From: an uncultured Methanosarcinales archaeon
GTDB lineage: Archaea > Halobacteriota > Methanosarcinia > Methanotrichales > Methanotrichaceae
DNA: 57,373 nt
Assembly: GCA_903871465.1 (NCBI GenBank)
Contig: CAIQHB010000053.1
Location: 1 to 57,373, forward strand
Direction of reading: 5' to 3'
A model generated the notes under the pieces. It was given only the letters and a program-made list of their open reading frames with translations, made no database searches and had not been told where the DNA came from. Each line of letters opens with the position of its first letter. The first letter of the stretch is position 1. Positions 41,190 to 50,147 of the stretch are shown here, in pieces. Made by a program: the position numbers and the translations under genes.

Positions 41190-41654
41190 CTAGTCCAGCT
41201 CTGCCCTGGTATACATGTTGGCAGATACGCCTCCGATAAGACCCGCGATCACATCATCCATGAACGGACCGAGTCGTCCCAGTATTCCCGGCTTGGCCTT
41301 ATCGTAGCGCACATAATCGAACAGTCCCTTGTATCCCCCCACATACTTGGCAATGGCAAGGCCCAGAACCTCATCCGCGATAAGACAGGTCAGATCGTTC
41401 TCGTAGTCTGACGGCTTCAGGTTAGGAAGACGGCCTCGAACTCCTTCCGACTCCAGGAGAACTCCGGCGTATATGAGAAGCGCAAGATTTGGGTCGGAGA
41501 GCGCTAGATTCATCTCCAGCCGAAACTTGTTTTCGGCCTTCTCGCGCGTCTCCACCCCCGGATGTGGGAAGTAGAGCTCCATTGCCGCAAAGACTATCTC
41601 GTCTTCGCCTATTCCCATGCTATTCAGCACATCTCTGATATCCATCAATGCCAT
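41190..41654 (-). CDS. cobZ: Alpha-ribazole-phosphate phosphatase CobZ (PgpA family)
   Basis: A 154-residue PgpA-family protein. Conserved elements are DVLNSMGIGEDEIVFAAMEL at the start and a centre with LTCLIADEVLGLAIAKYVGG. GRLGPFMDDVIAGLIGG near the end has the Asp pair. Methanosarcina mazei CobZ, of this family, dephosphorylates alpha-ribazole-phosphate, and the gene order cobZ-cobS-cobY agrees. A phosphatidylglycerophosphatase role is the alternative. Confidence 0.88.
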   Translation of the reverse strand: MALMDIRDVLNSMGIGEDEIVFAAMELYFPHPGVETREKAENKFRLEMNLALSDPNLALLIYAGVLLESEGVRGRLPNLKPSDYENDLTCLIADEVLGLAIAKYVGGYKGLFDYVRYDKAKPGILGRLGPFMDDVIAGLIGGVSANMYTRAELD

Positions 41655-41747
41655 GGTAGGGCCTGCATAGCTCGCGTAGGATAAAAGAATATCTGGATCG
41701 CGCGAAGTTATTTATGGTCCCATAGCCATCATATGTAGGGGAACGAC

Positions 41748-42074
41748 ATGTTGACCATGGTCAAGATCTTTGTCGATCACGAGCATCTGGTTCGAGTCAT
41801 CAATACCTTAACTGAGCTGGGCATCACCGGATTTTACCTCATAGAGTATCAGGGAATGGCACCGAAGAGCTGGAAGAGCTTCAGGTTGAGTGAGAATCCC
41901 GATCTAGCCTTGACTGCAATCCGGGACCATTCCGAGCCGGGAGTCATGGTTAATACGGTAGTCGGCTCCGATAAGTGCGAAAAGATCATAAAGCAGCTCG
42001 AGGAAGCTTTAAAAGGGATAAGGTACACGATCATTGGGCACAAAGTTACATCGATAAAGGTTAAAGGGGACTGA
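41748..42074 (+). CDS. PII-like / MJ1244-type small protein
   Basis: A 108-residue ferredoxin-like-fold protein: MVKIFVDHEHLVRVINTLTE, then GVMVNTVVGSDKCEKIIKQL and RYTIIGHKVTSIKVKGD. The pattern resembles PII-type trimeric regulators without a T-loop glutamine/tyrosine site. It precedes a NifU C-terminal-domain gene by seven bases, so they are likely co-transcribed. The ligand is unknown. Confidence 0.75.
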   Translation: MLTMVKIFVDHEHLVRVINTLTELGITGFYLIEYQGMAPKSWKSFRLSENPDLALTAIRDHSEPGVMVNTVVGSDKCEKIIKQLEEALKGIRYTIIGHKVTSIKVKGD

Positions 42075-42081
42075 AGTATTC

Positions 42082-42309
42082 ATGCAAAACCTCAAGGATG
42101 ACGTAGAGGTTGCCCTGGAAAAGATCAGGGAAGGCCTTCGCGTAGATGGTGGAGATGTTCAGCTCGTTGAGATCAATGACGGGGTCGTGAAGGTAAAGCT
42201 GCAAGGGCACTGTGCCGGCTGTCCCTTCTCGCAGATGACGCTGAAGAACTTCATCGAGAAAGAGCTTATAAAGAATGTAAAAGGTGTAAAAAGCGTGGTT
42301 TCCGATTAG
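42082..42309 (+). CDS. NifU C-terminal-domain protein (Fe-S scaffold)
   Basis: A 75-residue NfuA/NifU-C domain. ALEKIREGLRVDGGDVQLVE and the cluster-binding CAGCPFSQMTLKNFIE (C-x2-C) are diagnostic. It binds an Fe-S cluster as a dimer and hands it to apoproteins. Starts 7 bases after the PII-like gene. Normal family length. Confidence 0.92.
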   Translation: MQNLKDDVEVALEKIREGLRVDGGDVQLVEINDGVVKVKLQGHCAGCPFSQMTLKNFIEKELIKNVKGVKSVVSD

Positions 42310-42393
42310 AGCACGCTCCATTCTATTGCCCCAATTGATCAAATCTGCGAACCATTGCAAAATTGTTCATATAAGTTACCAAGGAGTCTGGTT

Positions 42394-42618
42394 ATGTTCC
42401 CAACAAAGAAGGTACAGAGTCTGGTAGGCAGCAAGATTCAGGTAGAGATGAAGGGCTCACCCCGTTATGTCCTGGAAGGTATCCTCAACAGCGTAGATGA
42501 ATACTTGAACCTTCACCTACTCGAGACAGTGGAGCTGATCGGCGGCGAGAAGACTCGCTCTTTGGGATCAGTTATCCTGCGCGGCAACAACATAATTCTC
42601 ATAAGTCCAATTGAATAG
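42394..42618 (+). CDS. Sm-like archaeal protein (SmAP/Lsm)
   Basis: A 74-residue Sm fold. Sm1 motif region LVGSKIQVEMKGSPRYVLEG with VDEYLNLHL; Sm2 motif VILRGNNIILIS. It forms a heptameric ring that binds U-rich RNA. ATG 42394 is used, with GGAG seven bases upstream; the frame could open at 42355. Archaeal Lsm may act in sRNA and tRNA metabolism, relevant to the candidate small RNAs. The start of the winged-helix gene is 11 bases downstream. Confidence 0.9.
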   Translation: MFPTKKVQSLVGSKIQVEMKGSPRYVLEGILNSVDEYLNLHLLETVELIGGEKTRSLGSVILRGNNIILISPIE

Positions 42619-42629
42619 AGAGGCCAAAA

Positions 42630-43013
42630 ATGTCTGTTGAGGAGGCACTGGAATATATAAAGTCGCATCCTGAGGGTGCATTGCAGAGCGATCTATGGAA
42701 GGTTCTCAAGATCGATTCTCGCAAATGCTCTCGCATCGTGGCCAAGCTCCTCAAGGATAACATCGTTACCCGAGCGGTAGAGTCGGTCGACGGCATCAGA
42801 ACCTATAGGCTCTTTTGCTCGGAGAAGTCTCATAGCAGACGTTTCGACCCTCTACTGGCGGTGGATGCCTTCGAGCCCTGTGCAGGTTGCATTGAGGAAT
42901 GCATTCCAGAGCATTGTGCCAATCTCAGCGAATGGATCTTCTCCATAGTGATGGGTGAAGACGGCGAGATTTCTATCGATAAGATCCATTTGGAAAAATC
43001 CGGCAAGAGCTGA
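42630..43013 (+). CDS. Winged-helix regulator with C-terminal cysteine cluster
   Basis: A 127-residue protein. The N-terminal Lrp/MarR-like winged helix (1-65) reads EGALQSDLWKVLKIDSRKCS and IVAKLLKDNIVTRAVESVDG. A C-terminal part (about 84-100) has the clustered cysteines CAGCIEECIPEHC, C-x2-C-x3-C-x4-C. This could bind an Fe-S cluster or zinc, making it a redox- or metal-sensing regulator. I do not know this exact architecture. Probably co-transcribed with the Lsm gene. A T-rich stretch follows the stop and may end the transcript. Confidence 0.75.
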   Translation: MSVEEALEYIKSHPEGALQSDLWKVLKIDSRKCSRIVAKLLKDNIVTRAVESVDGIRTYRLFCSEKSHSRRFDPLLAVDAFEPCAGCIEECIPEHCANLSEWIFSIVMGEDGEISIDKIHLEKSGKS

Positions 43014-43171
43014 GTCTCGCCTTTTATTTTTATTTAGTTCTAAGAACAAATATCAGCTTCGCCAGTCTTAATAGCTCTATACAATAGAAAATTCTAAAAA
43101 GCTTCATCCTAGAAAAGAAAATAAGCAAGCACTAGGATCGGCCTGCAGATCTTAAAATTTTCGAAAGGAAT

Positions 43172-43480
43172 TTAGGTGCTTATTTGATCTGCGCCAAATC
43201 CCTTCTTCACCAAGATCTCTTTAATCCTTTGAATATGATTGCCCTGCAGCTCGATCAGGCTCTCTTTGACAGTCCCGCCACAGGCCAGCTTGGATTTGAG
43301 ATGCGTGCACAGCTCCTGCAGATCGATCTCATGAGGATCGATGCCCTGGATAACTGTCACCTCTTTTCCATACCTGCGCTTCTGTACTTTCACTGCTATC
43401 CTCTGCTGCTCCTTGGCAACCTCCTCGCAGATACATAGTTCCTGGGGAAGGCCACAGACGGTACACATTTGAGAACTCAT
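43172..43480 (-). CDS. Translation initiation factor aIF1 (SUI1)
   Basis: A 102-residue SUI1 protein. The N-terminal zinc-like knuckle [15 protein letters not shown] (C-x2-C, C-x-C) is followed by the SUI1 fold: [40 protein letters not shown] and [11 protein letters not shown]. It helps select the start codon on the small subunit. Length and motifs are normal for archaea. Confidence 0.95.
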   Translation of the reverse strand: MSSQMCTVCGLPQELCICEEVAKEQQRIAVKVQKRRYGKEVTVIQGIDPHEIDLQELCTHLKSKLACGGTVKESLIELQGNHIQRIKEILVKKGFGADQIST

Positions 43481-43552
43481 TTGGTGGCAGTTACCTCCGC
43501 AAATATATCATCACTAAAGCTGATTATGATATTAAAATCTGATGGTAAGCTT

Positions 43553-45913
43553 TCATGCCCTGGATCGACCTCGCCTTCGTATCTCGGATAGCTTTCTGTA
43601 GACTATCTCGGCGAGGAAAACCAATAGGGCAAGAAGCAGCAGGATATCTCTCCGGGAGACCCTCTCCTGGACAGTCCTCTGGCTGACCCGGCTCGCCTCG
43701 ACGACCAGGCTCCTCCTGGCCTCCTCTTCCGTGAAGACCTTTCCGCCGTTGGCCATGATCAGGCTGGAAAGCCCGGGGCTGTAGCCGATATCCCTGTACT
43801 CCAGCGGGTAGTTGACAGCTATTCCATAATTGCCGATATAGTAGATGCCGGAGCTGTTGGGAGTAAATGTGGCCCCATACACATTATCCCCCACTTTTTC
43901 CACATCGGCACCAGGAAGGCTCGGCCTGGCATTGCTGTGGATAGTGATCTGCAGGGGCGTTCCCTGCCATCCGTCCTCCGCTTCGACACGATCCGTCTCG
44001 GGCCGCGGATCCCCTACTGCCCAGTTGACCGCGGAAGATATCAATTGCGAGCTCGGGCTGGCGTAGAGCCCGCCCGCCCAGTCGTTGCCGTCATCCGTGG
44101 TGAGCGCGGCTACCCTGCCCAGGCCGTAGCGCCATACTGTTAGAACGGGCTTGCCATCGGGCATTGCCACCAGGCGCTGTGCACCGGACTTGGGCGTGAC
44201 ATCATTAAAGCCGGTGATTGTGGTGTTTAGATTCAGATCAGCCGATATGTAGTGATTCTTATCGACAACATTTACCGCGTATCCTGAGACGTTCTTCTCC
44301 GGAGGAGTTGTCTCCGTGGTTAGCGGAGACATAGTTGTGGTCAGGGATTCAGGATAGACGAATGCAGTGAAATCCGATCCTGCCTTGGCCGCCAGCTTAT
44401 CCAGTATTCCCGTATTTCCCGGGATGGCCTGCACCTGGATCAGTCGAGTGGTGGTATTCATCTCCTGAATTAACCGGATTGATCGCTGCACGACATCCGG
44501 GTAGTTTTGAAGATTTCCGTCCGAGATCACAATCAGTTCGCCCTTGCCGCCGCTGGCGTTGATCATATCCCAGGAGAGCTGCAGTCCGTCATCCAGGTAG
44601 CTGTTTTCCGTGCCTGTCGGCGCCAGGTCGGTAATTCTTTCCGTCAGGACGCTTTGGCCTCGGGATAAAGGAATGGGATCCAGTACATCGTAGGCCTTGG
44701 TGCCGAAAACTACCAGACCCACGTTGTAGTCCCGGAAATGGGGCGATTTGAGCAGCTCCACGGCCAGTGCTTTCTCGTAGTCGAGCAGATTTGTGCCGTC
44801 TGCGGTGCGCGTGGACATAAGGCTGAAGGAGATGTCCAGCACGAAGATGAGTGTTTTGCCACCCTCGAATATGCTGGAAGTCGAACGCACGGGCAAGAAA
44901 TCCTCCAGGCTGGTGTTGCGGTAACCGCCCAGGTCGTATGCATCCTGGCCGCCCACTACCACCAGCCCGCCGCCTTCGCGCACATAATCTCCCAGAGAGG
45001 CGAGACTCTTATTATAATGGCTATTATCGAGAACCACTGACTTGTAGCTCTGCAATTGGGCAGGTAGATCTGGAATAATTGCGAGCTTATAAAGATCATT
45101 GAGATCCCGGGCCAGGGGAGAGTCGACATTGGAGACAAGCAAGACGTCTGGCTTGGGGACGACATAGATCGCCTTCTGATAGTTGTTGTTCACGATCTTC
45201 GTGTCTGGATCAATCGTAGCTCGGAGAATATGATTTCCCGTCTCAAGGAAAGAGTGAGAGATCTTGATAGATGCGCTCTTGTTGGCGACAATCTTGTCGC
45301 TATAGATCGATTTGTCGTCCGCGTAAACAGACAGCGACCCGATGTAGCTGCCGGATGACCGTACAATCACTGTGAAAGGATAGTCTCCTGCCAGGACTGC
45401 GGTGTTCGTTCCGGAGATCTCCACGCTTGCATCGTCCTTAACCGGAGCCTGAGACATGGCAAAGGTCGTCGTATTTGAGGCCTTGGCCAGGGCCAGAGCA
45501 TCCGCCAGAGGGCGTCCGATGTTACTGTTTCCGTCCGTCACTAGAAGGAGAGTACCGCCAGGCTGTGCATTCTGGATTATCTTGTCCCCCAGTGGCGTAG
45601 AATCCCCGGAAAAGGAGCGTATCTGGGAGTCTGCAAAGCTGTTCACTCTCACAGCAACATTGGGATCAAAGACATCCATGGACCCGGTCTTATCGTCCAG
45701 GATGGTGATGCTGGGCTTTTGCGACTGAACGGTATGTGTCTCGACAAAGTAGGGGTTAGCAGCAGCGGCGATTATCAGGCAGAAGACGACAATTCTTGAG
45801 GCGCAGAGAAGCTTATTTTTAGCCCGGAATTGGGTGAAGACGGCCCCCAGGATTAATAGTATAGGGATCGCGTAGAGTAATTCTGGCGTGGCATAGTATT
45901 GGTCCAGGATCAT
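43553..45913 (-). CDS. VWA-domain membrane protein, large (BatB/glutamine-amidotransferase-like)
   Basis: A 786-residue protein with two N-terminal membrane segments (LLYAIPILLILGAVF and SRIVVFCLIIAAAANPYF). A first VWA-like domain has a degenerate MIDAS (LDDKTGSM). A GATase-like segment VREGGGLVVVGGQDAYDLGG lies near 320. A full VWA domain near 356 has MIDAS DISFSLMSTR and VVFGTKAYDV. A final C-terminal helix (ILLLLALLVFLAEIVY) closes it. It resembles the large N-terminal-BatA/VWA proteins found in pairs. Its start overlaps the stop of the next gene upstream by four bases. Extracellular complex assembly is a reasonable guess; no MoxR-type ATPase is in the window. Confidence 0.8.
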   Translation of the reverse strand: MILDQYYATPELLYAIPILLILGAVFTQFRAKNKLLCASRIVVFCLIIAAAANPYFVETHTVQSQKPSITILDDKTGSMDVFDPNVAVRVNSFADSQIRSFSGDSTPLGDKIIQNAQPGGTLLLVTDGNSNIGRPLADALALAKASNTTTFAMSQAPVKDDASVEISGTNTAVLAGDYPFTVIVRSSGSYIGSLSVYADDKSIYSDKIVANKSASIKISHSFLETGNHILRATIDPDTKIVNNNYQKAIYVVPKPDVLLVSNVDSPLARDLNDLYKLAIIPDLPAQLQSYKSVVLDNSHYNKSLASLGDYVREGGGLVVVGGQDAYDLGGYRNTSLEDFLPVRSTSSIFEGGKTLIFVLDISFSLMSTRTADGTNLLDYEKALAVELLKSPHFRDYNVGLVVFGTKAYDVLDPIPLSRGQSVLTERITDLAPTGTENSYLDDGLQLSWDMINASGGKGELIVISDGNLQNYPDVVQRSIRLIQEMNTTTRLIQVQAIPGNTGILDKLAAKAGSDFTAFVYPESLTTTMSPLTTETTPPEKNVSGYAVNVVDKNHYISADLNLNTTITGFNDVTPKSGAQRLVAMPDGKPVLTVWRYGLGRVAALTTDDGNDWAGGLYASPSSQLISSAVNWAVGDPRPETDRVEAEDGWQGTPLQITIHSNARPSLPGADVEKVGDNVYGATFTPNSSGIYYIGNYGIAVNYPLEYRDIGYSPGLSSLIMANGGKVFTEEEARRSLVVEASRVSQRTVQERVSRRDILLLLALLVFLAEIVYRKLSEIRRRGRSRA

Positions 45914-47652
45914 GTCTCTCGCCTCCAGCGCATGATGATAAGCTCCAGCAGGATCGCCAAGATGGCCAGAGCGATCACCCAGATGGAAAGATCGTTTTCC
46001 ACTATTGTATTACGAAGATCCCCTTTAAATTCGCCCGGTGTAACGCCGGAGCTGCGGCGAAGGTCGGACTCCTGAGGGTCGTACATGTTTGCGGCGAAAG
46101 CAGTTCCCTGGAAGCGGTAGATCCCTACCTCGTCCAGGAGGAGGCTGCTCGTGGAGACGCTGCCCAAGGGGGTGTCGACAGGTACCTGCCCACCCAAAGG
46201 AATCAGCTCTCCCGTCTTGTGGTTGGAGGCCACAATGTCGGGCACACCTGTTATCCAGTTCACCATCTGGTACCAGAATATGGGATACTCCGGACGGGTA
46301 TAAAAATCGGAATTCATCTCCAGGCCGTCGTAAATAACAATGCCTTTTCCGAGGCGCCAGTAGGAGAGGATGGGGACCCCGTTAGCTTCGACCATCGTAG
46401 TGGAACCCTTTCTTGCGATCGCATCTGGAAAATGGAAAAGTCCGATCTCATCGAAATGCACTCCTTGGGAAAAACCAACATTTCGGACCCATAGGCTGGC
46501 CGGCCCCGGAATCTGGCCTGTCACCCGGACGGGCAGGTACTCAGGGCTCAGGACGTCTGTTGCGATATAGATTACCCGTCCTCCGTCGATGTAGCGGTTG
46601 AGCTTGCCGTCCAGTGAGGCGTTCCTGCCTACCACTACCAGGTCGAAGTTGCTGTATTCCCCTGAGGTCTCGACATCGACATTGGGCAGGGAACGCAATG
46701 CATCCAGGGCCGGACCTGCCTCGCCCAGATACAGAACTCTCTTCTTCGCGAGATCGGGCACATAAACATAGGCATGATTATCCCAGCCAATCGCATCCTT
46801 CTGATCCAGAGAGATCTCATTGACTCCGGGATAAGCGGTGAAAGAGAGATAGTAGTCGCCATCCTGCGGGATCTGGGCCAACCGACTGGAGGATCCCCCC
46901 GGGCCATGAATGGTGATGGTGGATGTTTTTGCGGAGCCATAGTTATGCACAAGAGCCGTGTGATTTACATATCCGGATCCAGGCACATCCCAACCTTCCA
47001 CCAGGGCCTGGTTGTCGCCCCCCTGGTAAGAATCGGCAAAGACGACGGAAACCCGGCCATCGGCCTGCAGTAGCTTGCGCGTGACATCCGGATTGTCGCC
47101 GGTCCAGCTTATAAAGTCCGAGACGACCAGGACGTTTCCTCCTTCGCTCCCCAGCAAGCCGCTTCCATGGGTCATGGCGCTGGAGAGGTCTGTAGAGATC
47201 GCTTTTGGCTGAAGCTGGCGGAGTATATCTTTGGCCTCAGCGGAACTTCCTCCGGAGAGAATGGTAACAGGGGCATTCTCTGCCAGGATGATGCTGATCT
47301 TCTGGTAACTGTCGAGGTATGGCGCGATCAGCTTTTGCGCCTGAGAAAAGGAGGCCTGCATGCTTGCCGAGTCGTCCAGGACGACCACAAGGTGACTGGT
47401 CGCCGGACCTTCTCCGATGGTATAAGGCCCGGCTGCTGCTATGGACAGTGAGCACAGCGCCAATAGCTGCACCCAGAATAGTGGATCAAAGATCAGGCGG
47501 CTCAGCACTGCTGTGCGCTTCGCCTCGCCTTCTCTCAAAAATTGTGTGGAGGAGAAGCGGATCTCCTTTGGCCGGGGCCTGATAAGATATATTATTATCA
47601 GGGGAACTATGCTCGAGAGCCCCAGGAGGGCAAGAGGATTGCTGAAAGGCAT
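45910..47652 (-). CDS. BatA-like VWA membrane protein
   Basis: A 580-residue protein. The N-terminal double-transmembrane BatA-type domain is FSNPLALLGLSSIVPLIIIY, then PRPKEIRFSSTQFLRE (the basic loop typical of aerotolerance-regulator proteins) and LFWVQLLALCSLSIAAAG. A VWA domain begins near 92 with MIDAS DDSASMQASFS. A Rossmann-like stretch follows (VLYLGEAGPALDALRSLPNV). The C-terminus is a transmembrane helix (WVIALAILAILLELIIM). It overlaps the larger partner by four bases (ATGA). BatA-type proteins usually work with MoxR ATPases, which are absent here. Confidence 0.82.
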   Translation of the reverse strand: MPFSNPLALLGLSSIVPLIIIYLIRPRPKEIRFSSTQFLREGEAKRTAVLSRLIFDPLFWVQLLALCSLSIAAAGPYTIGEGPATSHLVVVLDDSASMQASFSQAQKLIAPYLDSYQKISIILAENAPVTILSGGSSAEAKDILRQLQPKAISTDLSSAMTHGSGLLGSEGGNVLVVSDFISWTGDNPDVTRKLLQADGRVSVVFADSYQGGDNQALVEGWDVPGSGYVNHTALVHNYGSAKTSTITIHGPGGSSSRLAQIPQDGDYYLSFTAYPGVNEISLDQKDAIGWDNHAYVYVPDLAKKRVLYLGEAGPALDALRSLPNVDVETSGEYSNFDLVVVGRNASLDGKLNRYIDGGRVIYIATDVLSPEYLPVRVTGQIPGPASLWVRNVGFSQGVHFDEIGLFHFPDAIARKGSTTMVEANGVPILSYWRLGKGIVIYDGLEMNSDFYTRPEYPIFWYQMVNWITGVPDIVASNHKTGELIPLGGQVPVDTPLGSVSTSSLLLDEVGIYRFQGTAFAANMYDPQESDLRRSSGVTPGEFKGDLRNTIVENDLSIWVIALAILAILLELIIMRWRRET

Positions 47653-47756
47653 TCAAATAGCCTTTTGCCCCAGAACTATGAAAAGGTTTGCGCAGGCAAT
47701 AAATATGATTGAGGTGAAGAGCTAGCTCAAGTCCATCCCAAATGAGGTATCTGGTT

Positions 47757-48218
47757 ATGGTCGGAGCCATGGAGATCTATATGCTATTGCCCAAAACCAA
47801 CTGCAAGAAGTGCGGGCTACCCACCTGCATGGCTTTTGCCGTCGGCCTTTTGGGCAGGGAGAAGAAGATCGATGAGTGCCCTCCTCTGATTGAGGAGAAG
47901 AAGTACGAGGCAAAGCTCAAGAAGCTGCATGAGGTGATGGCGCCTTTAGAGAATGCCTCGGAGACCGGCCTCATCATACATCCGGAGAAGTGCTTCGGCT
48001 GCGGCAACTGCGTGGTCGCGTGTCCCGTCAATGTGGCCGCGGAGCCTACAAGATGCGCTGTGGGCCTCGGCCCGGAGGGTGATAAGGTCATCCTCCGCGT
48101 GCAAGACGGAGTTGTGTTGGCTAATAATCTCAAAGAGTGCCGGCGCTTCGGGCCAAACAAAATACTATGCAATGCCTGTACTGCGACCTGTCCGAGCAAG
48201 GCTATAGAGTTCGTTTAG
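47757..48218 (+). CDS. Fes-domain plus ferredoxin-type protein (Fwd-associated)
   Basis: From ATG 47757 (GAGGT 7 bases upstream), 153 residues. The N-terminal 4Fe-4S Fes domain NCKKCGLPTCMAFAVGL resembles that of acetyl-CoA decarbonylase gamma (CdhE). It also has KIDECPPLIEEKKYE. Then come ferredoxin-type cluster motifs CFGCGNCVVACPVNV and CRRFGPNKILCNACTATCPS. It lies 29 bases before fwdB, so it probably supplies electrons to formylmethanofuran dehydrogenase. ATG 47742 or 47769 are other possible starts. Not a classical FwdF or FwdG. Confidence 0.8.
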   Translation: MVGAMEIYMLLPKTNCKKCGLPTCMAFAVGLLGREKKIDECPPLIEEKKYEAKLKKLHEVMAPLENASETGLIIHPEKCFGCGNCVVACPVNVAAEPTRCAVGLGPEGDKVILRVQDGVVLANNLKECRRFGPNKILCNACTATCPSKAIEFV

Positions 48219-48247
48219 GTGAGTTTAGGTAAGGACGTGACACGCAA

Positions 48248-49483
48248 ATGACAACCTGCACAGGCTGCTCGCTTCTATGCGAGGATATCGAGCTGGTCTT
48301 GAAGACGGGAGCCATCTCCGAGGCCAAGAACCTCTGCCGCAAAGGGCAAGGTCACTTTCAGGCACTTTTCACAGAGAGAACCAAACCCATGATCGACGGG
48401 AAAGAGGTGACGCTGGATCAGGCCATAGCCAAGGCGGCGGAGATTCTGAAGAACGCCAGGACGCCCCTGCTCTACGGCTGGTCCAACTCCACCCTGGAGG
48501 CCCAGACTGTGGGCATAAACCTGGCCAAGAAAATAGGCGCATTCATAGATGATACCTCATCATTCTGCGAGGGTTTGCTGATGGAGCGAATTCTCAATGG
48601 AAAGATCCCGACCTGTACTTTGGACGACGTGCGCAATTTCGCTGATACCTCCGTCTTTTGGGGCACGGACCCTTCCAACAGCCATCCCCGGCACCTATCC
48701 CGGTTCTCCTATTATCCGCGTGGCGAGAAGAGGCAGAAGAGCTACGAGGAGGAGAGGACCTGCGTGGTTGTGGACGTGAGAAAGTCGGCCACCGCCCATC
48801 TGTGCAGCAACTACTACTTCCGTGTGCCTCCTGACGGCGATGCAGAATTTTTGGAATCGATCCTGACCGTTCTGGACGGGAAGATTCCCAAGACGGGCGA
48901 CAAGAAGCGCTTGATTGAGCTGGGGACCATTCTCAAGAAGACGGAGTTTGGAGTGATCTTTCCGGGCCCGGGGATGATCTATTCCATGCAGGATAAGATG
49001 GATCTCTTTGAGGAGCTGGTGGCCCGTCTGAATGAGATCACTACCTTCAAGGTTATACCCATGGTGGGCCACTACAACATGCGCGGGTTCAACCAGCTAA
49101 TGTTGGGCCAGACCGGATTTATAAACAGCGTCTCCTTCCGGGGCGGTGCCGCAGGCGCCGCCACCACGCACGGGCCGGAGCAGGGCGTGGCATTGGCCGC
49201 GAAGAGCAGCGATGCTGCGCTCATAATCGGCTCGGATCCGCTCTCGGCTCTGCCGTTTGGGACCGCGCGGGCTCTGGCACATATCCCGCTCATCGCCATC
49301 GATCCGCGCCGGTCTCTCACCACGGATGCGGCGCAGGTGGTCATTCCTTCCGCATTGTCCGGCCTGGAGGCAGGCGGCACGGCTCTGCGCATGGACGGGA
49401 CCCGAATAAGCTTTGAGCCCATAACAGAATCGGAGAGGCTCAGCGATGAACAGATCCTGACAAGGATAATGGAGGCGATTTAG
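48248..49483 (+). CDS. fwdB: Formylmethanofuran dehydrogenase subunit B
   Basis: The 411-residue catalytic molybdopterin (Mo/W) subunit. An N-terminal cluster motif CTGCSLLCEDIELVLK precedes the active-site region DDTSSFCEGLLMER, where the Cys is the presumed metal ligand. GTDPSNSHPRHLSRF and HGPEQGVALAAKSSDAALI are further family blocks. It reduces CO2 to formyl-methanofuran, or the reverse, in methanogenesis. It is a Cys, not selenocysteine, form. fwdD starts 1 base after its stop. Confidence 0.93.
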   Translation: MTTCTGCSLLCEDIELVLKTGAISEAKNLCRKGQGHFQALFTERTKPMIDGKEVTLDQAIAKAAEILKNARTPLLYGWSNSTLEAQTVGINLAKKIGAFIDDTSSFCEGLLMERILNGKIPTCTLDDVRNFADTSVFWGTDPSNSHPRHLSRFSYYPRGEKRQKSYEEERTCVVVDVRKSATAHLCSNYYFRVPPDGDAEFLESILTVLDGKIPKTGDKKRLIELGTILKKTEFGVIFPGPGMIYSMQDKMDLFEELVARLNEITTFKVIPMVGHYNMRGFNQLMLGQTGFINSVSFRGGAAGAATTHGPEQGVALAAKSSDAALIIGSDPLSALPFGTARALAHIPLIAIDPRRSLTTDAAQVVIPSALSGLEAGGTALRMDGTRISFEPITESERLSDEQILTRIMEAI

Positions 49484-49870
49484 ATGTCTGTGGAATTGAA
49501 GATCGTCTGCTTCGAGGATATCTTTCAGTATGAGTCCGGAGAGAAGAGCAGGTTCTCGGATGAGTACCGCCAGCTCAGCGCCGTTATCCTCCTGGACAAG
49601 CAGGATATGGCAAGCCTTGGGGTGAAGGACGGCGATAAGGTTCTGGTGGAGAACGAGATCAGCAAAATTGTGGTCGCTGCAAAGACCACGGATGACGAGC
49701 CTCATGCTGGTCTGGCATTCATGATCAACAGCGTCTGGTCCAATCAACTGTTGCGGGACGACCTATGCAACGCCAGCGTCCCAAGATTCAAGGGCATCAC
49801 AGCGAGGGTCGCGCCCAGCCAGGAGGAAGTAACCCAGATATCCGAGATCGTGCAGAGGTTGCGGGCGTAG
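49484..49870 (+). CDS. fwdD: Formylmethanofuran dehydrogenase subunit D
   Basis: A 128-residue molybdopterin-dinucleotide-binding beta-barrel subunit. ILLDKQDMASLGVKDGDKVL and VVAAKTTDDEPHAGLAFM match FwdD/FmdD. PRFKGITARVAPSQEEV near the end is characteristic. Translated directly after fwdB. The other subunits (A, C, E, F) are not in the window. Confidence 0.9.
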   Translation: MSVELKIVCFEDIFQYESGEKSRFSDEYRQLSAVILLDKQDMASLGVKDGDKVLVENEISKIVVAAKTTDDEPHAGLAFMINSVWSNQLLRDDLCNASVPRFKGITARVAPSQEEVTQISEIVQRLRA

Positions 49871-49925
49871 GGAGCTGACGCAAACGGTTGCGCTCGTTGG
49901 TTGATGATCGTTGCTTGATTAGAGG

Positions 49926-50038
49926 CCTCTGTGAGTCCTCCGTGCGCTCTGTGCCTCTGTGGTGGCATTTCGTAACCACTGGATATAACCAGCGTCTAAC
50001 GACGTTTCAACCACGGAGTTCACAAAGCTCACAGAAGT
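49926..50038. repeat. Inverted CACAGAG-type repeats
   Basis: CTCTGTGAGTCCTCCGTGCG and CTCTGTGCCTCTGTGGTGG (49927-49965) are approximately the reverse complement of ACCACGGAGTTCACAAAGC and TCACAGAAG (50010-50038). The two arms enclose about 45 bases. Such CACAGAG-rich units are scattered in many genomes between genes. No gene is present in 49871-50147. Confidence 0.5.
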
Positions 50039-50147
50039 AAGAACAATGAGACGAACTTAGAATTGGAAAACCAAAGGCACAAAACGGCGAAGAACCAAAA
50101 GGTCCAAGAAGGTGCAGAAAGCTGAAGGTGCGGATACAGGTGCAGAT

